Assembly: GCF_013186535.1 (NCBI RefSeq)
Contig: NZ_JABMCZ010000004.1
Span: forward strand, 496,001 to 560,000
Origin: Nocardia terpenica
GTDB taxonomy: Bacteria > Actinomycetota > Actinomycetes > Mycobacteriales > Mycobacteriaceae
DNA length: 64,000 nucleotides
Direction of reading: 5' to 3'
Below the pieces are notes generated by a model. It was not told where the DNA came from. It saw only the letters and a list, made by a program, of their open reading frames with translations, and searched no databases. The first letter of the stretch is position 1, and each line of letters opens with the position of its first letter. Of the stretch, positions 1-9,073 are shown piece after piece. The translations under genes and the position numbers were made by a program.

Positions 1-916
<916 letters not shown>

Positions 917-1033
917 GCGGAGAGTCCTCTCAAGTCCGTTTCGATTCTCGTGAGCCTCGCTCACAAGTCACGACGCTACGACCTGGAGTGCACTCCAAGT
1001 CAAGTCATGGTCCCGGCATGCTTCGATCCCGTC

Positions 1034-1058
1034 ATCCCGGCATGCTTTTGGCCGGGAT
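1034..1058. repeat. dispersed palindromic repeat, copy 1 (single hairpin)
   Basis: Perfect 8-bp stem ATCCCGGC/GCCGGGAT around a 9-nt loop ATGCTTTTG. It touches the stop codon of the MarR gene. A partial copy (TCCCGGCATGCTTC) lies just left at about 1010-1024. The same hairpin recurs at 39734-39795, 42971-43032 and 57443-57465. It could also work as a terminator for the MarR gene on the minus strand, but lacks a clear U-tract. Confidence 0.8.
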
Positions 1059-1504
1059 CATTCGTCCAGCAGCCCCACGAGCTTGTTCAAAGCCGTTGCC
1101 AGCGCGGCCTTCTCGGCGTCGTCGAGATCGTCGAGGGCGTCGGCGAAGCGCTGGATCCGGGCCGAGGTGAGCCCGTTGACCAGCGAATGCGCGGGCTCGG
1201 TCGCCCGCAGCAACTGGGCGCGGCCGTCCACCGGATCGGCCGTGCGCTCCAGATACCCCGATTTCTCCAGTGCCGACACGATCCGCGACATCGTCGGCGC
1301 GGTCACGCGTTCGGCGGCGGCCAGATCGCCCAGCCGCATGGGCCCGCCGCGGACCAGGGTGGCCAGCGCCGCGGCGGAACCCGGGCTCAGCGAACCGAGA
1401 TCGCCGGAGCGGCGCAGCAGCCGGGTGATCCGCCCGAGTGCCAGGTACATGTCGGCCGCCTCGGCCAGCTGTTCGGCGCTGCGCGTACGCTCCTGCTGGA
1501 TCAT
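1058..1504 (-). CDS. MarR family transcriptional regulator
   Basis: 148-residue MarR-type winged-helix repressor. The central helix-turn-helix is visible at about residues 55-85 (LGDLAAAERVTAPTMSRIVSALEKSGYLERTADPVDGRA), including the typical DxR wing. Its ATG overlaps the stop of the upstream MFS gene by four bases (ATGA at 1501-1504), so the two are translationally coupled. The likely role is repression of the transporter promoter, where an imperfect palindrome lies at 3392-3409. The ligand is unknown; MarR/MFS pairs commonly respond to the compounds exported. A hairpin repeat directly follows the stop codon. Confidence 0.9.
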   Translation of the reverse strand: MIQQERTRSAEQLAEAADMYLALGRITRLLRRSGDLGSLSPGSAAALATLVRGGPMRLGDLAAAERVTAPTMSRIVSALEKSGYLERTADPVDGRAQLLRATEPAHSLVNGLTSARIQRFADALDDLDDAEKAALATALNKLVGLLDE

Positions 1505-3342
1505 CTCGTGTTCGCTCCTACTCGGTTCGGCGCACCACGGTCCGGCAACCCGGCGGCGTTTTCTGTTCCCGCAAGTATGCCCTCACGGTCCGCCTCGGCG
1601 AGTTCCTCGGTCTCGTCCACGCCGTACCTCCCGCCCGCGAACCAGGACGAGATCGCGCCGATCAGCATCATGACCGCCGCGGCGAGGAACACCACGACCA
1701 GGCCGGAATGGAACGGGCCCGAGATCAGGTGCGGGAAGAACTGCTGCCCGGTGAGCACGTCGGCGTGCACGCCCGGCTTGTCGAGGGTGCCGCTGGGGCC
1801 GAGCAGCTCCTTCAGCGGGTTGTAGCCCAGGAACGTGGCGAACAGGCTGCCCACCGGCGGCATGTCCGCGATCTGCCCGGCCACGTCGCCGGGCACGCCC
1901 TGCGCGCGCAGCCCGGAGTGCATTGCGCCCGGCAGCGTGCCGGACAGGCCGACGATCATGAGCGAGAAGAAGATTCCGATCGACAGCGCCATGCCGCCGT
2001 TCATCAGCGTGGCCCGCATGCCGGAGGCGACGCCGCGCTGCGACGCCGGGACCGCGGACATGATCTCGGCGGTATTGGGCGAGGTGAAGATGCCGGTGCC
2101 CAGGCCATTGAGCAGGATGACCAGCGCGAACAGCCAGTAGTTGAAGTCGACCGGCAGGATCACCAGCAGCACGAAGGTGATCGCGGCGAGCGCCAGCCCG
2201 CCGGTGGCGAACGGCCGGGGCCCGTAGCGGTCGCTCAGCCAGCCCGAGATCGGCCCGGCCACTAGGAATCCCGCGGTCAGCGGCAGCATGTAGATGCCCG
2301 CCCACAGCGGCGTGGACTCGAAGTCGAAGCCGTGCAGCGGCAGCCAGATGCCCTGCAACCAGATGATCAGCATGAACTGCATGCCGCCGCGGCCCACCGA
2401 CGCCATCAGACCGGCCAGGTTGCCCAGGCCGAAGGCCCGATTGCGCAGCAGCGACAGCTGGAACATCGGCTGGGCCACCTTGGTCTCGACGACGCAGAAC
2501 ACCGCCAGCAGCGCGAGGCCGCCGATGACCGCGGCCAGCACCCACGGATTGGTCCAGCCGGTCTTGGCGCTGCCGTGCGGCTGGATGCCGTAGGTGATGC
2601 CGGTCAGTAGCGCGGTCAGGCCGAGCGCGAAGGTGAGGGTGCCCGGCAGGTCCAGCGACCCCGGGCTGCGCTGCCCGAAGTCGTGCAGCGACCGGTACGA
2701 CCACACGGTGCCGAGAATGCCGAACGGCACGCTCACCCAGAACACGGCCTTCCAGTCCCACTCCGCCAGCAGGCCGCCGATCAGCAGCCCCAGGAACGAA
2801 CCCGCCACGGCCGCAACCTGATTGATGCCCAGCGCCACGCCGCGCTGAGTGGCCGGGAACGCGTCGGTGAGGATGGCGGCGGAGTTGGCCATGAGCATGG
2901 CGCCGCCGACGCCCTGCACCACGCGCCACCCGATCAGCCAGATCGCGCCGCCGCCGTGGGAGAGCGGATCGAACGACAGCGCGATCGCCGAGACGGTGAA
3001 CACGACGAACCCGTAGTTGTAGATGCGCACCCGCCCGTACATGTCGCCGAGCCGCCCGAACATGACGACCAGCACCGCGGAGGTGAGCAGAAAGCCCATG
3101 AGCAGCCACAACAGGTAGCTGACATTGCCGGGCGAGAGCGGATTGAGATCGATGCCGCGGAAGATCGCGGGCAGCGAGATGATCACGATCGAGGAGTTGA
3201 TGGTCACCATCAACATGCCGAGCGTGGTGTTGGACAGCGCCACCCACTTGTAGTGCGGATGATCGCGATCCACGCGAAGCCGGCGACGAATCGTCTGAAC
3301 GTCGCCGACATCCAGATCGCCGGAGGTCGGTGCGGAACCCAA
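1501..3342 (-). CDS. MFS drug-type transporter, DHA2 (14-TM) family
   Basis: Proton-coupled multidrug-type exporter in the cytoplasmic membrane, about 613 residues with many hydrophobic segments. Family motifs seen are the loop 2-3 motif (GRLGDMYGRVR), WRVVQGVGGAML, and GxxxGPxxGG-like LGLLIGGLLAEWDWKAVFWVSVPFG in TM5. I chose the TTG at 3342 because AGGGGAG stands seven bases upstream. A GTG at 3384 is also in frame but lies at the expected transcription start behind a TATATT -10 box. The C-terminal tail is hydrophilic and acidic. It is coupled to the downstream MarR gene. The start codon is the uncertain part; the family call is firm. Confidence 0.88.
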   Translation of the reverse strand: MGSAPTSGDLDVGDVQTIRRRLRVDRDHPHYKWVALSNTTLGMLMVTINSSIVIISLPAIFRGIDLNPLSPGNVSYLLWLLMGFLLTSAVLVVMFGRLGDMYGRVRIYNYGFVVFTVSAIALSFDPLSHGGGAIWLIGWRVVQGVGGAMLMANSAAILTDAFPATQRGVALGINQVAAVAGSFLGLLIGGLLAEWDWKAVFWVSVPFGILGTVWSYRSLHDFGQRSPGSLDLPGTLTFALGLTALLTGITYGIQPHGSAKTGWTNPWVLAAVIGGLALLAVFCVVETKVAQPMFQLSLLRNRAFGLGNLAGLMASVGRGGMQFMLIIWLQGIWLPLHGFDFESTPLWAGIYMLPLTAGFLVAGPISGWLSDRYGPRPFATGGLALAAITFVLLVILPVDFNYWLFALVILLNGLGTGIFTSPNTAEIMSAVPASQRGVASGMRATLMNGGMALSIGIFFSLMIVGLSGTLPGAMHSGLRAQGVPGDVAGQIADMPPVGSLFATFLGYNPLKELLGPSGTLDKPGVHADVLTGQQFFPHLISGPFHSGLVVVFLAAAVMMLIGAISSWFAGGRYGVDETEELAEADREGILAGTENAAGLPDRGAPNRVGANTR

Positions 3343-3391
3343 GAGGTGTCTCCCCTGAACAGCAAAAACGGATAATTCCTCCACTTAATAT

Positions 3392-3409
3392 AGTTGCAGT
3401 ACGCTAACT
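3392..3409. promoter_or_regulatory. candidate MarR operator in divergent promoter region
   Basis: Imperfect 18-bp palindrome with layout AGTT-N3-GTAC-N3-AACT, just upstream of a TATATT -10 box reading leftward into the MFS/MarR operon. It sits between that operon and the divergent LLM gene, so a single bound repressor could control both. No binding data; assigned from position and symmetry only. Confidence 0.4.
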
Positions 3410-3471
3410 AACGAAAGGGGGATTTTCGTGACCCCCGGAACACACAGGCCGACCGCGACGTTGTCGGCGGC

Positions 3472-4416
3472 ATGCGCTTTGCGATCTCGATCCCGCAGAT
3501 CTTCGACGACGGTGAGTTCGATCCGGATGCGTTCCGCGCGTACGTGCGTCGCATCGAGGAACTCGGGTTCCACAGTGGCTGGACCCAGGAGCAGGCGCTG
3601 CGGATCAATCGGATGCCGCAGTTGAGCGCGCTCGAGACCATGACGTACGCGGCGGCGGCGACCGAGCGGCTGCGGCTGGGCTGTTCGGTCTTCGTGTCCA
3701 CGCTGCACAGCCCGGTGCATCTGGCCCAGGCGGTGAGCTCGCTGGATCAGATGAGCCGCGGCCGGGTGGAGGTCGGCCTCGGCAGCGGCGGCCCCGGGCG
3801 CGCGTTCGCGGCGTTCGGCATCGATCCCGAGGGCTATATCTCCCGCTTCACCGAGGGCCTGGAGGTGATGCGGCGGCTGTGGTCGGAGCCGTCGGTCACC
3901 TTCGACGGCCGGTTCTGGCAGCTGAGCGACGCGCGTGCGGCGGCCCGGCCGTTCCAGAAGCCCGGCCCGCCGGTGTGGTTCGGCGGCGGCCACCCGAAGG
4001 CGCTGCGCCGCGCGGCCCGGCTGGCCGACGGCTTCTTCGGCGCGGGCTCGAGCACGACCGCCGCCTTCGCCGACCAGGTCGCCCTGCTGCGCACCGAACT
4101 GGCCGCCGCGGGCCGCGACGCCACCTTCGGCATCGCCAAGCGCGTCTACATCGCCATCGACGAGAACCCCGACCGCGCCCGCCAACGCATCGCCGCCTCC
4201 CTGGAAAAGCTCTACGGCACACCGAAACTCGCCGACGTCGCGGTCACCGGCACGGTATCCGACTGTGTCCGCGGCATCCAGGAGGTCATCGACGCGGGCG
4301 CCGAACTGCTCCTGTTCACCCCGCTGTTCGACGACCGCGAACACCTGGAACGCATTGCCGCCGAGGTCATTCCGCAACTCAGCGGGGACACTCCGGGTAC
4401 GGCTGGCCCGGCGTAG
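3472..4416 (+). CDS. LLM class flavin-dependent oxidoreductase
   Basis: Luciferase-like monooxygenase-fold enzyme of 314 residues, using FMN or F420. Family features are the N-terminal MRFAISIPQ strand, the LRLGCSVFVSTLHSPVHLAQAVSSLDQMS segment, and GRVEVGLGSG followed by ...VMRRLW. The substrate is not predictable. The ATG at 3472 has only a weak ribosome site. A GTG at 3428 with a better site is in another frame, so a sequence indel at the 5' end cannot be excluded. The 3' end overlaps the convergent binding-protein gene by 38 bases. It is divergent from the MFS/MarR operon and may share its regulation. Confidence 0.82.
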   Translation: MRFAISIPQIFDDGEFDPDAFRAYVRRIEELGFHSGWTQEQALRINRMPQLSALETMTYAAAATERLRLGCSVFVSTLHSPVHLAQAVSSLDQMSRGRVEVGLGSGGPGRAFAAFGIDPEGYISRFTEGLEVMRRLWSEPSVTFDGRFWQLSDARAAARPFQKPGPPVWFGGGHPKALRRAARLADGFFGAGSSTTAAFADQVALLRTELAAAGRDATFGIAKRVYIAIDENPDRARQRIAASLEKLYGTPKLADVAVTGTVSDCVRGIQEVIDAGAELLLFTPLFDDREHLERIAAEVIPQLSGDTPGTAGPA

Positions 4417-5971
4417 CCAGCACCCCGACAACATTCACCTTCCGGTCACCCGCCCGCACCGGGCACACCCGCACCACCGACGGTCCCGGCCCGGTCCGAT
4501 TTCCGCTGTTGTCGAAGGTGATCGGGCCGCCCGCGCCCGGCACCGACTGGTCCGGGGAGCTGAAGCCGCTGATGGTGGTGTTCACGTCGGCGCGGGAGAC
4601 GGTCTTGTTCTGGGGCAGGGCGCGCAGGGCGGTGGAGACGGTGGTGACCGCGTCGTGGGCGTTCACCGCCCAGCCGTCGGTGGCGTGCCCGGGGTCGAGT
4701 CCCGCGTCGGCGAAGGCGCGCTGGTAGCCGTCGAACGCGGGATTGTTCGGCCCGCCCCGGTCGGCCCCGGCGATCAGGCTGGACAGCAATCGGATTCGGC
4801 CGTCGGCGAAGCTGGGCGAGCCCAGCGCCTTCGAGCGCAGATCCTCCAGCACCGGATCGGATTCGGTGGCGCGCAGCCGATCTCCGTCGGAGGTGCTGAC
4901 CACGGTGACGGTGGCGGCGGCGCACTGCCCGTTGGTGATGGCGTCGTCGAGGCCGTAGAGGAATCGGCTCAGATCCCGGCCGCGCGCCAGATACGCGACC
5001 GTGACGTCCTTGGCCACCGCGCACACCCGCTTGGCGGTCTGGGTGACCGTACTCGGTTCGCCCGCATCGAATTTCACCTCCGGCATGTCCGCGCCGAACT
5101 GCCGGTGCAGCAGCGGCAGCGCGGTGCAGGTGTAGGGGTCCGAGCCGCCGGTCGGGACCATCACGAAGTCCGGCCGCGTGCCGATCACCGTGCCCAGCGC
5201 CCGGATCTGGGCGAACATCCGGAAGGCGATGCGGTAGTAGTAATCTCGCCCGACCCCGGTGCGGTAGGTGCTGGTCGGGTCGCAGCCGTCGTAGCCGGGA
5301 TTGTCCGCGCGCGAGCCGGTCTGGTCGAAGCCCTCCGCGGTCACCACGTCCGACACCACCGGAATCTTGTGGGCGGCAAGGAGATCGATCACATCGGCGG
5401 TGGTCTGGAAGCTGAGCCCGACCCCGGCCACGGCCACCACCTCGCCGCGGTCGGCGAGCTCGCGGGCCACGGCCAGCGCGTCGCCGGAGCCGAAGTAGTC
5501 GCCGAGCTGCCCGACCACCAGGTGCATCGGGTGCAGGCAGCCGGTGCCGTTGGCGATGCGCTGCCCGACGGCCATGCCCTCCAGCTCGGGAATGGCGCGG
5601 GCGCCGGCGAAGCGGTCGGTCAGGGTGGCCAGCACGCCGACGGTCACCGGCGTGCCCGGGCAGTCCTTGTCGGCCGCGCGATTCTGCCTGTCGATCAGCC
5701 GCATCACCGGCCCGATACCGTCGACGCCGAAGTCGTAGGATCCCTCGCTCAACCCGACGCAGCGGTTGCCCGCCCTCCAGGTGGCGGTGCTGATCTGAAA
5801 GCCGTCCTTGCAGGTGACCAGGTGCTGGGTGGTCTGCCGCTCCAGCACGCCCACGCCGAGCGCGGCGACCAGCACGACCACCAGGCCGAGCGGAACCCAG
5901 TCGGTCCACGGGTGCGGATAGGGGCGCCTCGGATCGGGGACGATGCGGCGCAACCACTGTCGGAACTTCAT
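4379..5971 (-). CDS. membrane-anchored type-1 periplasmic binding-protein-like receptor
   Basis: 530-residue protein with a short cytoplasmic N-terminus, one membrane segment (about residues 26-44) and a large exported domain. The domain resembles branched-chain amino acid/amide-type substrate-binding proteins: a PVTVGVLATLTD strand near residue 108, ...VVAVAGVGLSFQTTADVIDLLAAHKIPVVS, and a late domain with YQRAFADAGLDP and a VNAHDAVTT helix. No permease or ABC ATPase genes are nearby. Instead it follows the P-loop gene at 5994-7931 by 22 bases on the same strand, suggesting a sensor or receptor rather than a transporter part. Several cysteines may form disulfides. The ligand is unknown. Confidence 0.75.
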   Translation of the reverse strand: MKFRQWLRRIVPDPRRPYPHPWTDWVPLGLVVVLVAALGVGVLERQTTQHLVTCKDGFQISTATWRAGNRCVGLSEGSYDFGVDGIGPVMRLIDRQNRAADKDCPGTPVTVGVLATLTDRFAGARAIPELEGMAVGQRIANGTGCLHPMHLVVGQLGDYFGSGDALAVARELADRGEVVAVAGVGLSFQTTADVIDLLAAHKIPVVSDVVTAEGFDQTGSRADNPGYDGCDPTSTYRTGVGRDYYYRIAFRMFAQIRALGTVIGTRPDFVMVPTGGSDPYTCTALPLLHRQFGADMPEVKFDAGEPSTVTQTAKRVCAVAKDVTVAYLARGRDLSRFLYGLDDAITNGQCAAATVTVVSTSDGDRLRATESDPVLEDLRSKALGSPSFADGRIRLLSSLIAGADRGGPNNPAFDGYQRAFADAGLDPGHATDGWAVNAHDAVTTVSTALRALPQNKTVSRADVNTTISGFSSPDQSVPGAGGPITFDNSGNRTGPGPSVVRVCPVRAGDRKVNVVGVLATPGQPYPECPR

Positions 5972-5993
5972 CGAGGGTTTCCTTCCACGGCCG

Positions 5994-7931
5994 TCACAGA
6001 AACCGTTGGGCCAGCGCGAAATAGTGGTTCGCGCGCAACAGCAGCGGGGCCCGGCCGACGGCCTTCCCGGCCAGATACAGGTAGCTGTGCCCGATCAGCA
6101 GGCACAGCTCCTGACGCCGGTCCACATCGGTGAGACAGGGGTCGAGTTCGAAGACGGGCACCGACCCCAGCAGCACCGCGAGATGACCCTCGACCGACTC
6201 CGCCGGGTGCTTGCCCCGGATCTCCTCGACGCCGGGCTGGCACGGATCGACGCTGGACACGATCTCGTCGAACAGCGAAAGCCAGCGCTCCGAAGGGGTT
6301 TCGAGCAGGTCGCGGGCGAGGTCGTCGAGCACCTGGACGTGATTGTGCAGCAGCCGCTCGTAGTGCAGCCGGGTGGCGCGGTCGTCGGGGTCGGCGGCAT
6401 CGCGCAGCCTGCGGCACACCCGCTCCCAGCTCGCCTCCGGATCCGCCCGCGCCGCCAGCGCCCGCTGACCGAGGTAGCGGGCGAGCGGATGCAGCCGCCG
6501 GGCCTGCGGAGTCGGTCCGCTCCACAGCGATTCGGAGGTGAACACCGGCGCCTCGGGGCTGGACACGTCGGGCAGCAGCGACATCAGTAGTCGCGCCTCG
6601 CCGAGGGTGCGGGCCGCGGAGACGGTCACCAGCGCCTGCCGCAGCTCCTCGTGGTCGCGGTGATTGCGGCTCAGGCCGCGGGCGAACACCCGCAGCAGAT
6701 GCCGCTCGAGCGGGCCGTCGAGCTCCGGCTCGGTGCCGCGCAGCAGGCCGTCGATGTCCCCGGCCAGCTCGGGATGGCGGCCGATGCGGCGCAGGCACTG
6801 CGCGGTGGCCTCGGGATGGCCGTGGGTGAGCCGATGCACCGTGCTCGCAACGGCTTCCGCGCGGTACGGGTCGCTGCGCTCGGCGAGCAGCTTCACCTCG
6901 CTGACCGACAGGCCGCCCAGCGGGGCCCGGATCCACGGCCGGGTGATCCGTCCCGGCCCTTCGCGCAGCGCGGCGTCGGACCAGTCGGCGGGCGCGGCGG
7001 CGCGGGCCAGCGTGCCGGTGAGGAAGCCGGAGGAGGTGGTGATCAGGGTGACCGGATCGGCGGTCGGGCCGCCCGCGTCCGCGATGAGCTGCCGCACCCG
7101 CAGCAGCGAGCCGGTGAACGCCGCCGCCGTCGGGCTGTCGCCGTCGTCGATGAGCAGCGCGATATTCGGGGTGTGTTTCGGCATGCGCGCCACGCTGTCT
7201 CGCAGATCGGCGAGCAGTGCGGCGGTGAGCATGTCGTCGACGCCGCGCTGAATGTCCGGGTCGAGGCGGCGGGCGTGGATGCTGAGATTGATCAGCGCCC
7301 GGTCCGCGTCCTGGTTCAGATTCAGGTCGCGATCCCCGAACCACGCCACGGCGCGCCGATAGCGGCGGCGCAGCCGGGCCCGCACGGCCCAGACCAGCAG
7401 GGCGCCAACCGTATTCACCAGCCTCGGCGCGTACGCCCAGCCGAGCGGGAGGTTCAGCCCGGTGGTGAGCTCGCCGAGGCGCTGCGCCAGGTCGTCGACG
7501 AAGGTGCGCAAAGTCCTTGGGTCGCAGTGCTTGTCGATCTCGGTGCGCAGCCGCTCGACCTGATCGTCGGGGGCCAGCGCGGAGAAGTCGACCTTGAGCG
7601 CGATGTGCGCGACCAGGATGCGGGTGCGGGTCAGCCGATAGCCGGGGATGCGGTCGCCGAGCCGCAGCATGATCGCGGTGAGCAGGGGGCGGATCGGGTG
7701 GCGGGAGTGGGCGTCGGGGCCGTCGTCGGGCGGGTAGTCCCGCGGGGAGACCAGTGCCAGATGTGTGCGGTGATGCCATTTCCGGCGTACCTCGCGCAAC
7801 AGCTCGGTGCGTCCGGAGCCGCCGCAGCCCACCACGACGAACACCGGCCGCGGCCGTTCGAATCCCCCCGCCGCCGGCGGCCCGATCAGTGCATCGATGA
7901 CGCCGAGCTGATCTGTGCGCCCCACGAACAC
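5994..7931 (-). CDS. P-loop NTPase-like protein with helical C-terminus
   Basis: About 645 residues. An N-terminal VFVGRTDQLGVIDAL motif precedes a Walker A-like loop GCGGSGRT (residues 35-42) in which the usual lysine is arginine. A Walker B-like NIALLIDDGD strand follows at mid-protein. The rest is helical and rich in arginine and leucine, as in STAND-like proteins. The GTG at 7931 was chosen because GGAGGGAG lies just upstream; the open frame extends further but upstream it overlaps cbbR. It is followed after 22 bases by the membrane-anchored binding protein, so the two probably act together at the membrane. Enzymatic activity is uncertain given the altered P-loop. Function unknown. Confidence 0.7.
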   Translation of the reverse strand: MFVGRTDQLGVIDALIGPPAAGGFERPRPVFVVVGCGGSGRTELLREVRRKWHHRTHLALVSPRDYPPDDGPDAHSRHPIRPLLTAIMLRLGDRIPGYRLTRTRILVAHIALKVDFSALAPDDQVERLRTEIDKHCDPRTLRTFVDDLAQRLGELTTGLNLPLGWAYAPRLVNTVGALLVWAVRARLRRRYRRAVAWFGDRDLNLNQDADRALINLSIHARRLDPDIQRGVDDMLTAALLADLRDSVARMPKHTPNIALLIDDGDSPTAAAFTGSLLRVRQLIADAGGPTADPVTLITTSSGFLTGTLARAAAPADWSDAALREGPGRITRPWIRAPLGGLSVSEVKLLAERSDPYRAEAVASTVHRLTHGHPEATAQCLRRIGRHPELAGDIDGLLRGTEPELDGPLERHLLRVFARGLSRNHRDHEELRQALVTVSAARTLGEARLLMSLLPDVSSPEAPVFTSESLWSGPTPQARRLHPLARYLGQRALAARADPEASWERVCRRLRDAADPDDRATRLHYERLLHNHVQVLDDLARDLLETPSERWLSLFDEIVSSVDPCQPGVEEIRGKHPAESVEGHLAVLLGSVPVFELDPCLTDVDRRQELCLLIGHSYLYLAGKAVGRAPLLLRANHYFALAQRFL

Positions 7932-8068
7932 GCCGTAACTCCCTCCGTGCGTGCCGGACTTTACCGTGATTACCGCCCCCGCGCAGTGATCGTACCGGCA
8001 GGAAGAATTTCCGGTAGCTGAGAAATTACCCGTATTGCAAATGGCATATCTCGGACCGGTCGTTTGGT

Positions 8069-8950
8069 TTACGTTGCGGGGGCTCGAAATGCCGCCGCCC
8101 CCACGCGATCGGCGTCGACGATGTGGCCGAGGAAAAGACGTGCGGCCGGAGTCGGCGTGCGGGTGGTGACCGCGTGCCACGGCCGGTCCAGCGGGGTGCC
8201 GTCGACGCCGAGTACCTCCAGATTGCCCTCCGACACATCGCCTTCCACGGCGTCGCTGTGAATCAGGGTGACGCCCAACCCTTCCCGCGCCGCCGCCAGC
8301 ACCGCGCCGTGGCTGCCGAGAGTCAGTGTGGGCGGGCGGATCTGGAGCCGGTCGAGCAGGGCGAGGGTGGTCTCGCGGGTGCCCGAGCCCTGGCCGCGCA
8401 GCAACCAGGTGCAGGCCAGCGGATTCGGGCAGCGGCCGGGGGAGCCGACCACCACCAGGCGGCTGGGCCGCCGGGCGCGCACCACCAGCCCGGTGTCGCG
8501 CGGCGGGCGGCCCGCGATCACGAGATCCGTTTCGTGGTGCAGCAATTCGATGAACAGCACGTCGCGCGGGTGGATGGACAGCCCGACCTCGATCTCCGGG
8601 TAGCGGTCGCGGAAGGACACCAGCAGGCGCAGCAGCACGTACTCCCCGGCGGTGGCGACCACCCCGATGCGCAGCCGCCCGGTCTCCGCGCGGCGCACGG
8701 CGGCCTCCGCCTCGTGCATGAGCCCGAGAATGCTGCGGCAGTATTCGGCATACACCCGGCCCGCCTCGGTGAGCGCGATCCCGCGCCCGGCCTTCGCGAT
8801 CAGCTTGGCGCCCAACTGTTTCTCGATGTGCGCGACGGCGGCGGAGGCGGCGGCCTCGGTGATGTGCAGCTGTGCGGCGGCGCGCCGGATGCTGGTGTGG
8901 CGGGCGACGGCGAGGAACGTTTCCATTCGCACCGCACTCACGGTGCCCAT
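8069..8950 (-). CDS. cbbR: LysR family regulator of the Calvin-cycle operon (CbbR-like)
   Basis: 293-residue LysR-type regulator. The N-terminal helix-turn-helix (about residues 5-65, METFLAVARHTSIRRAAAQLHITEAAASAAVAHIEKQLG pattern) is followed by a periplasmic-binding-like effector domain (RLRIGVVATAGEYVLLRLL onward). It is divergently transcribed from cbbL, the classic arrangement of CbbR, which senses metabolites such as RuBP or NADPH and activates cbb transcription in proteobacteria. The 123-bp spacer holds inverted repeats that suit a LysR site. The effector here is unknown. The ATG at 8950 is taken; an internal methionine at residue 9 is an alternative. Confidence 0.87.
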   Translation of the reverse strand: MGTVSAVRMETFLAVARHTSIRRAAAQLHITEAAASAAVAHIEKQLGAKLIAKAGRGIALTEAGRVYAEYCRSILGLMHEAEAAVRRAETGRLRIGVVATAGEYVLLRLLVSFRDRYPEIEVGLSIHPRDVLFIELLHHETDLVIAGRPPRDTGLVVRARRPSRLVVVGSPGRCPNPLACTWLLRGQGSGTRETTLALLDRLQIRPPTLTLGSHGAVLAAAREGLGVTLIHSDAVEGDVSEGNLEVLGVDGTPLDRPWHAVTTRTPTPAARLFLGHIVDADRVGAAAFRAPAT

Positions 8951-8967
8951 CGTTAGACGGTAGCAAA

Positions 8968-9009
8968 CTCAACGATTCGATTGAGCGAGACGAGAAACAA
9001 TCGAATTGT
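8968..9009. promoter_or_regulatory. candidate CbbR operator region
   Basis: Contains a perfect inverted repeat CTCAA-N8-TTGAG at 8968-8985, and a second pair ATTCGATTG (8975-8983) with CAATCGAAT (8998-9006). Nested dyads of this kind between a lysR gene and its divergent target fit recall and activation sites of LysR regulators. No experimentally defined site is implied. Confidence 0.55.
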
Positions 9010-9073
9010 TCGTCCGCGCGGCGGCCCGCATCCTGAAACTGCACGGCGCACACCGGGGCCCACGGGAGGAACC

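Noticed and set aside
3428..3625. Short plus-strand frame with a good ribosome site before the LLM gene
   Set aside because: Out of frame with the LLM and composition fits no protein; kept only as a hint of a possible 5' indel.
8069..8950. Reading the CbbR gene as part of the P-loop operon downstream
   Set aside because: The P-loop gene has its own ribosome site and 137 bases separate the two; divergent position to cbbL explains CbbR.
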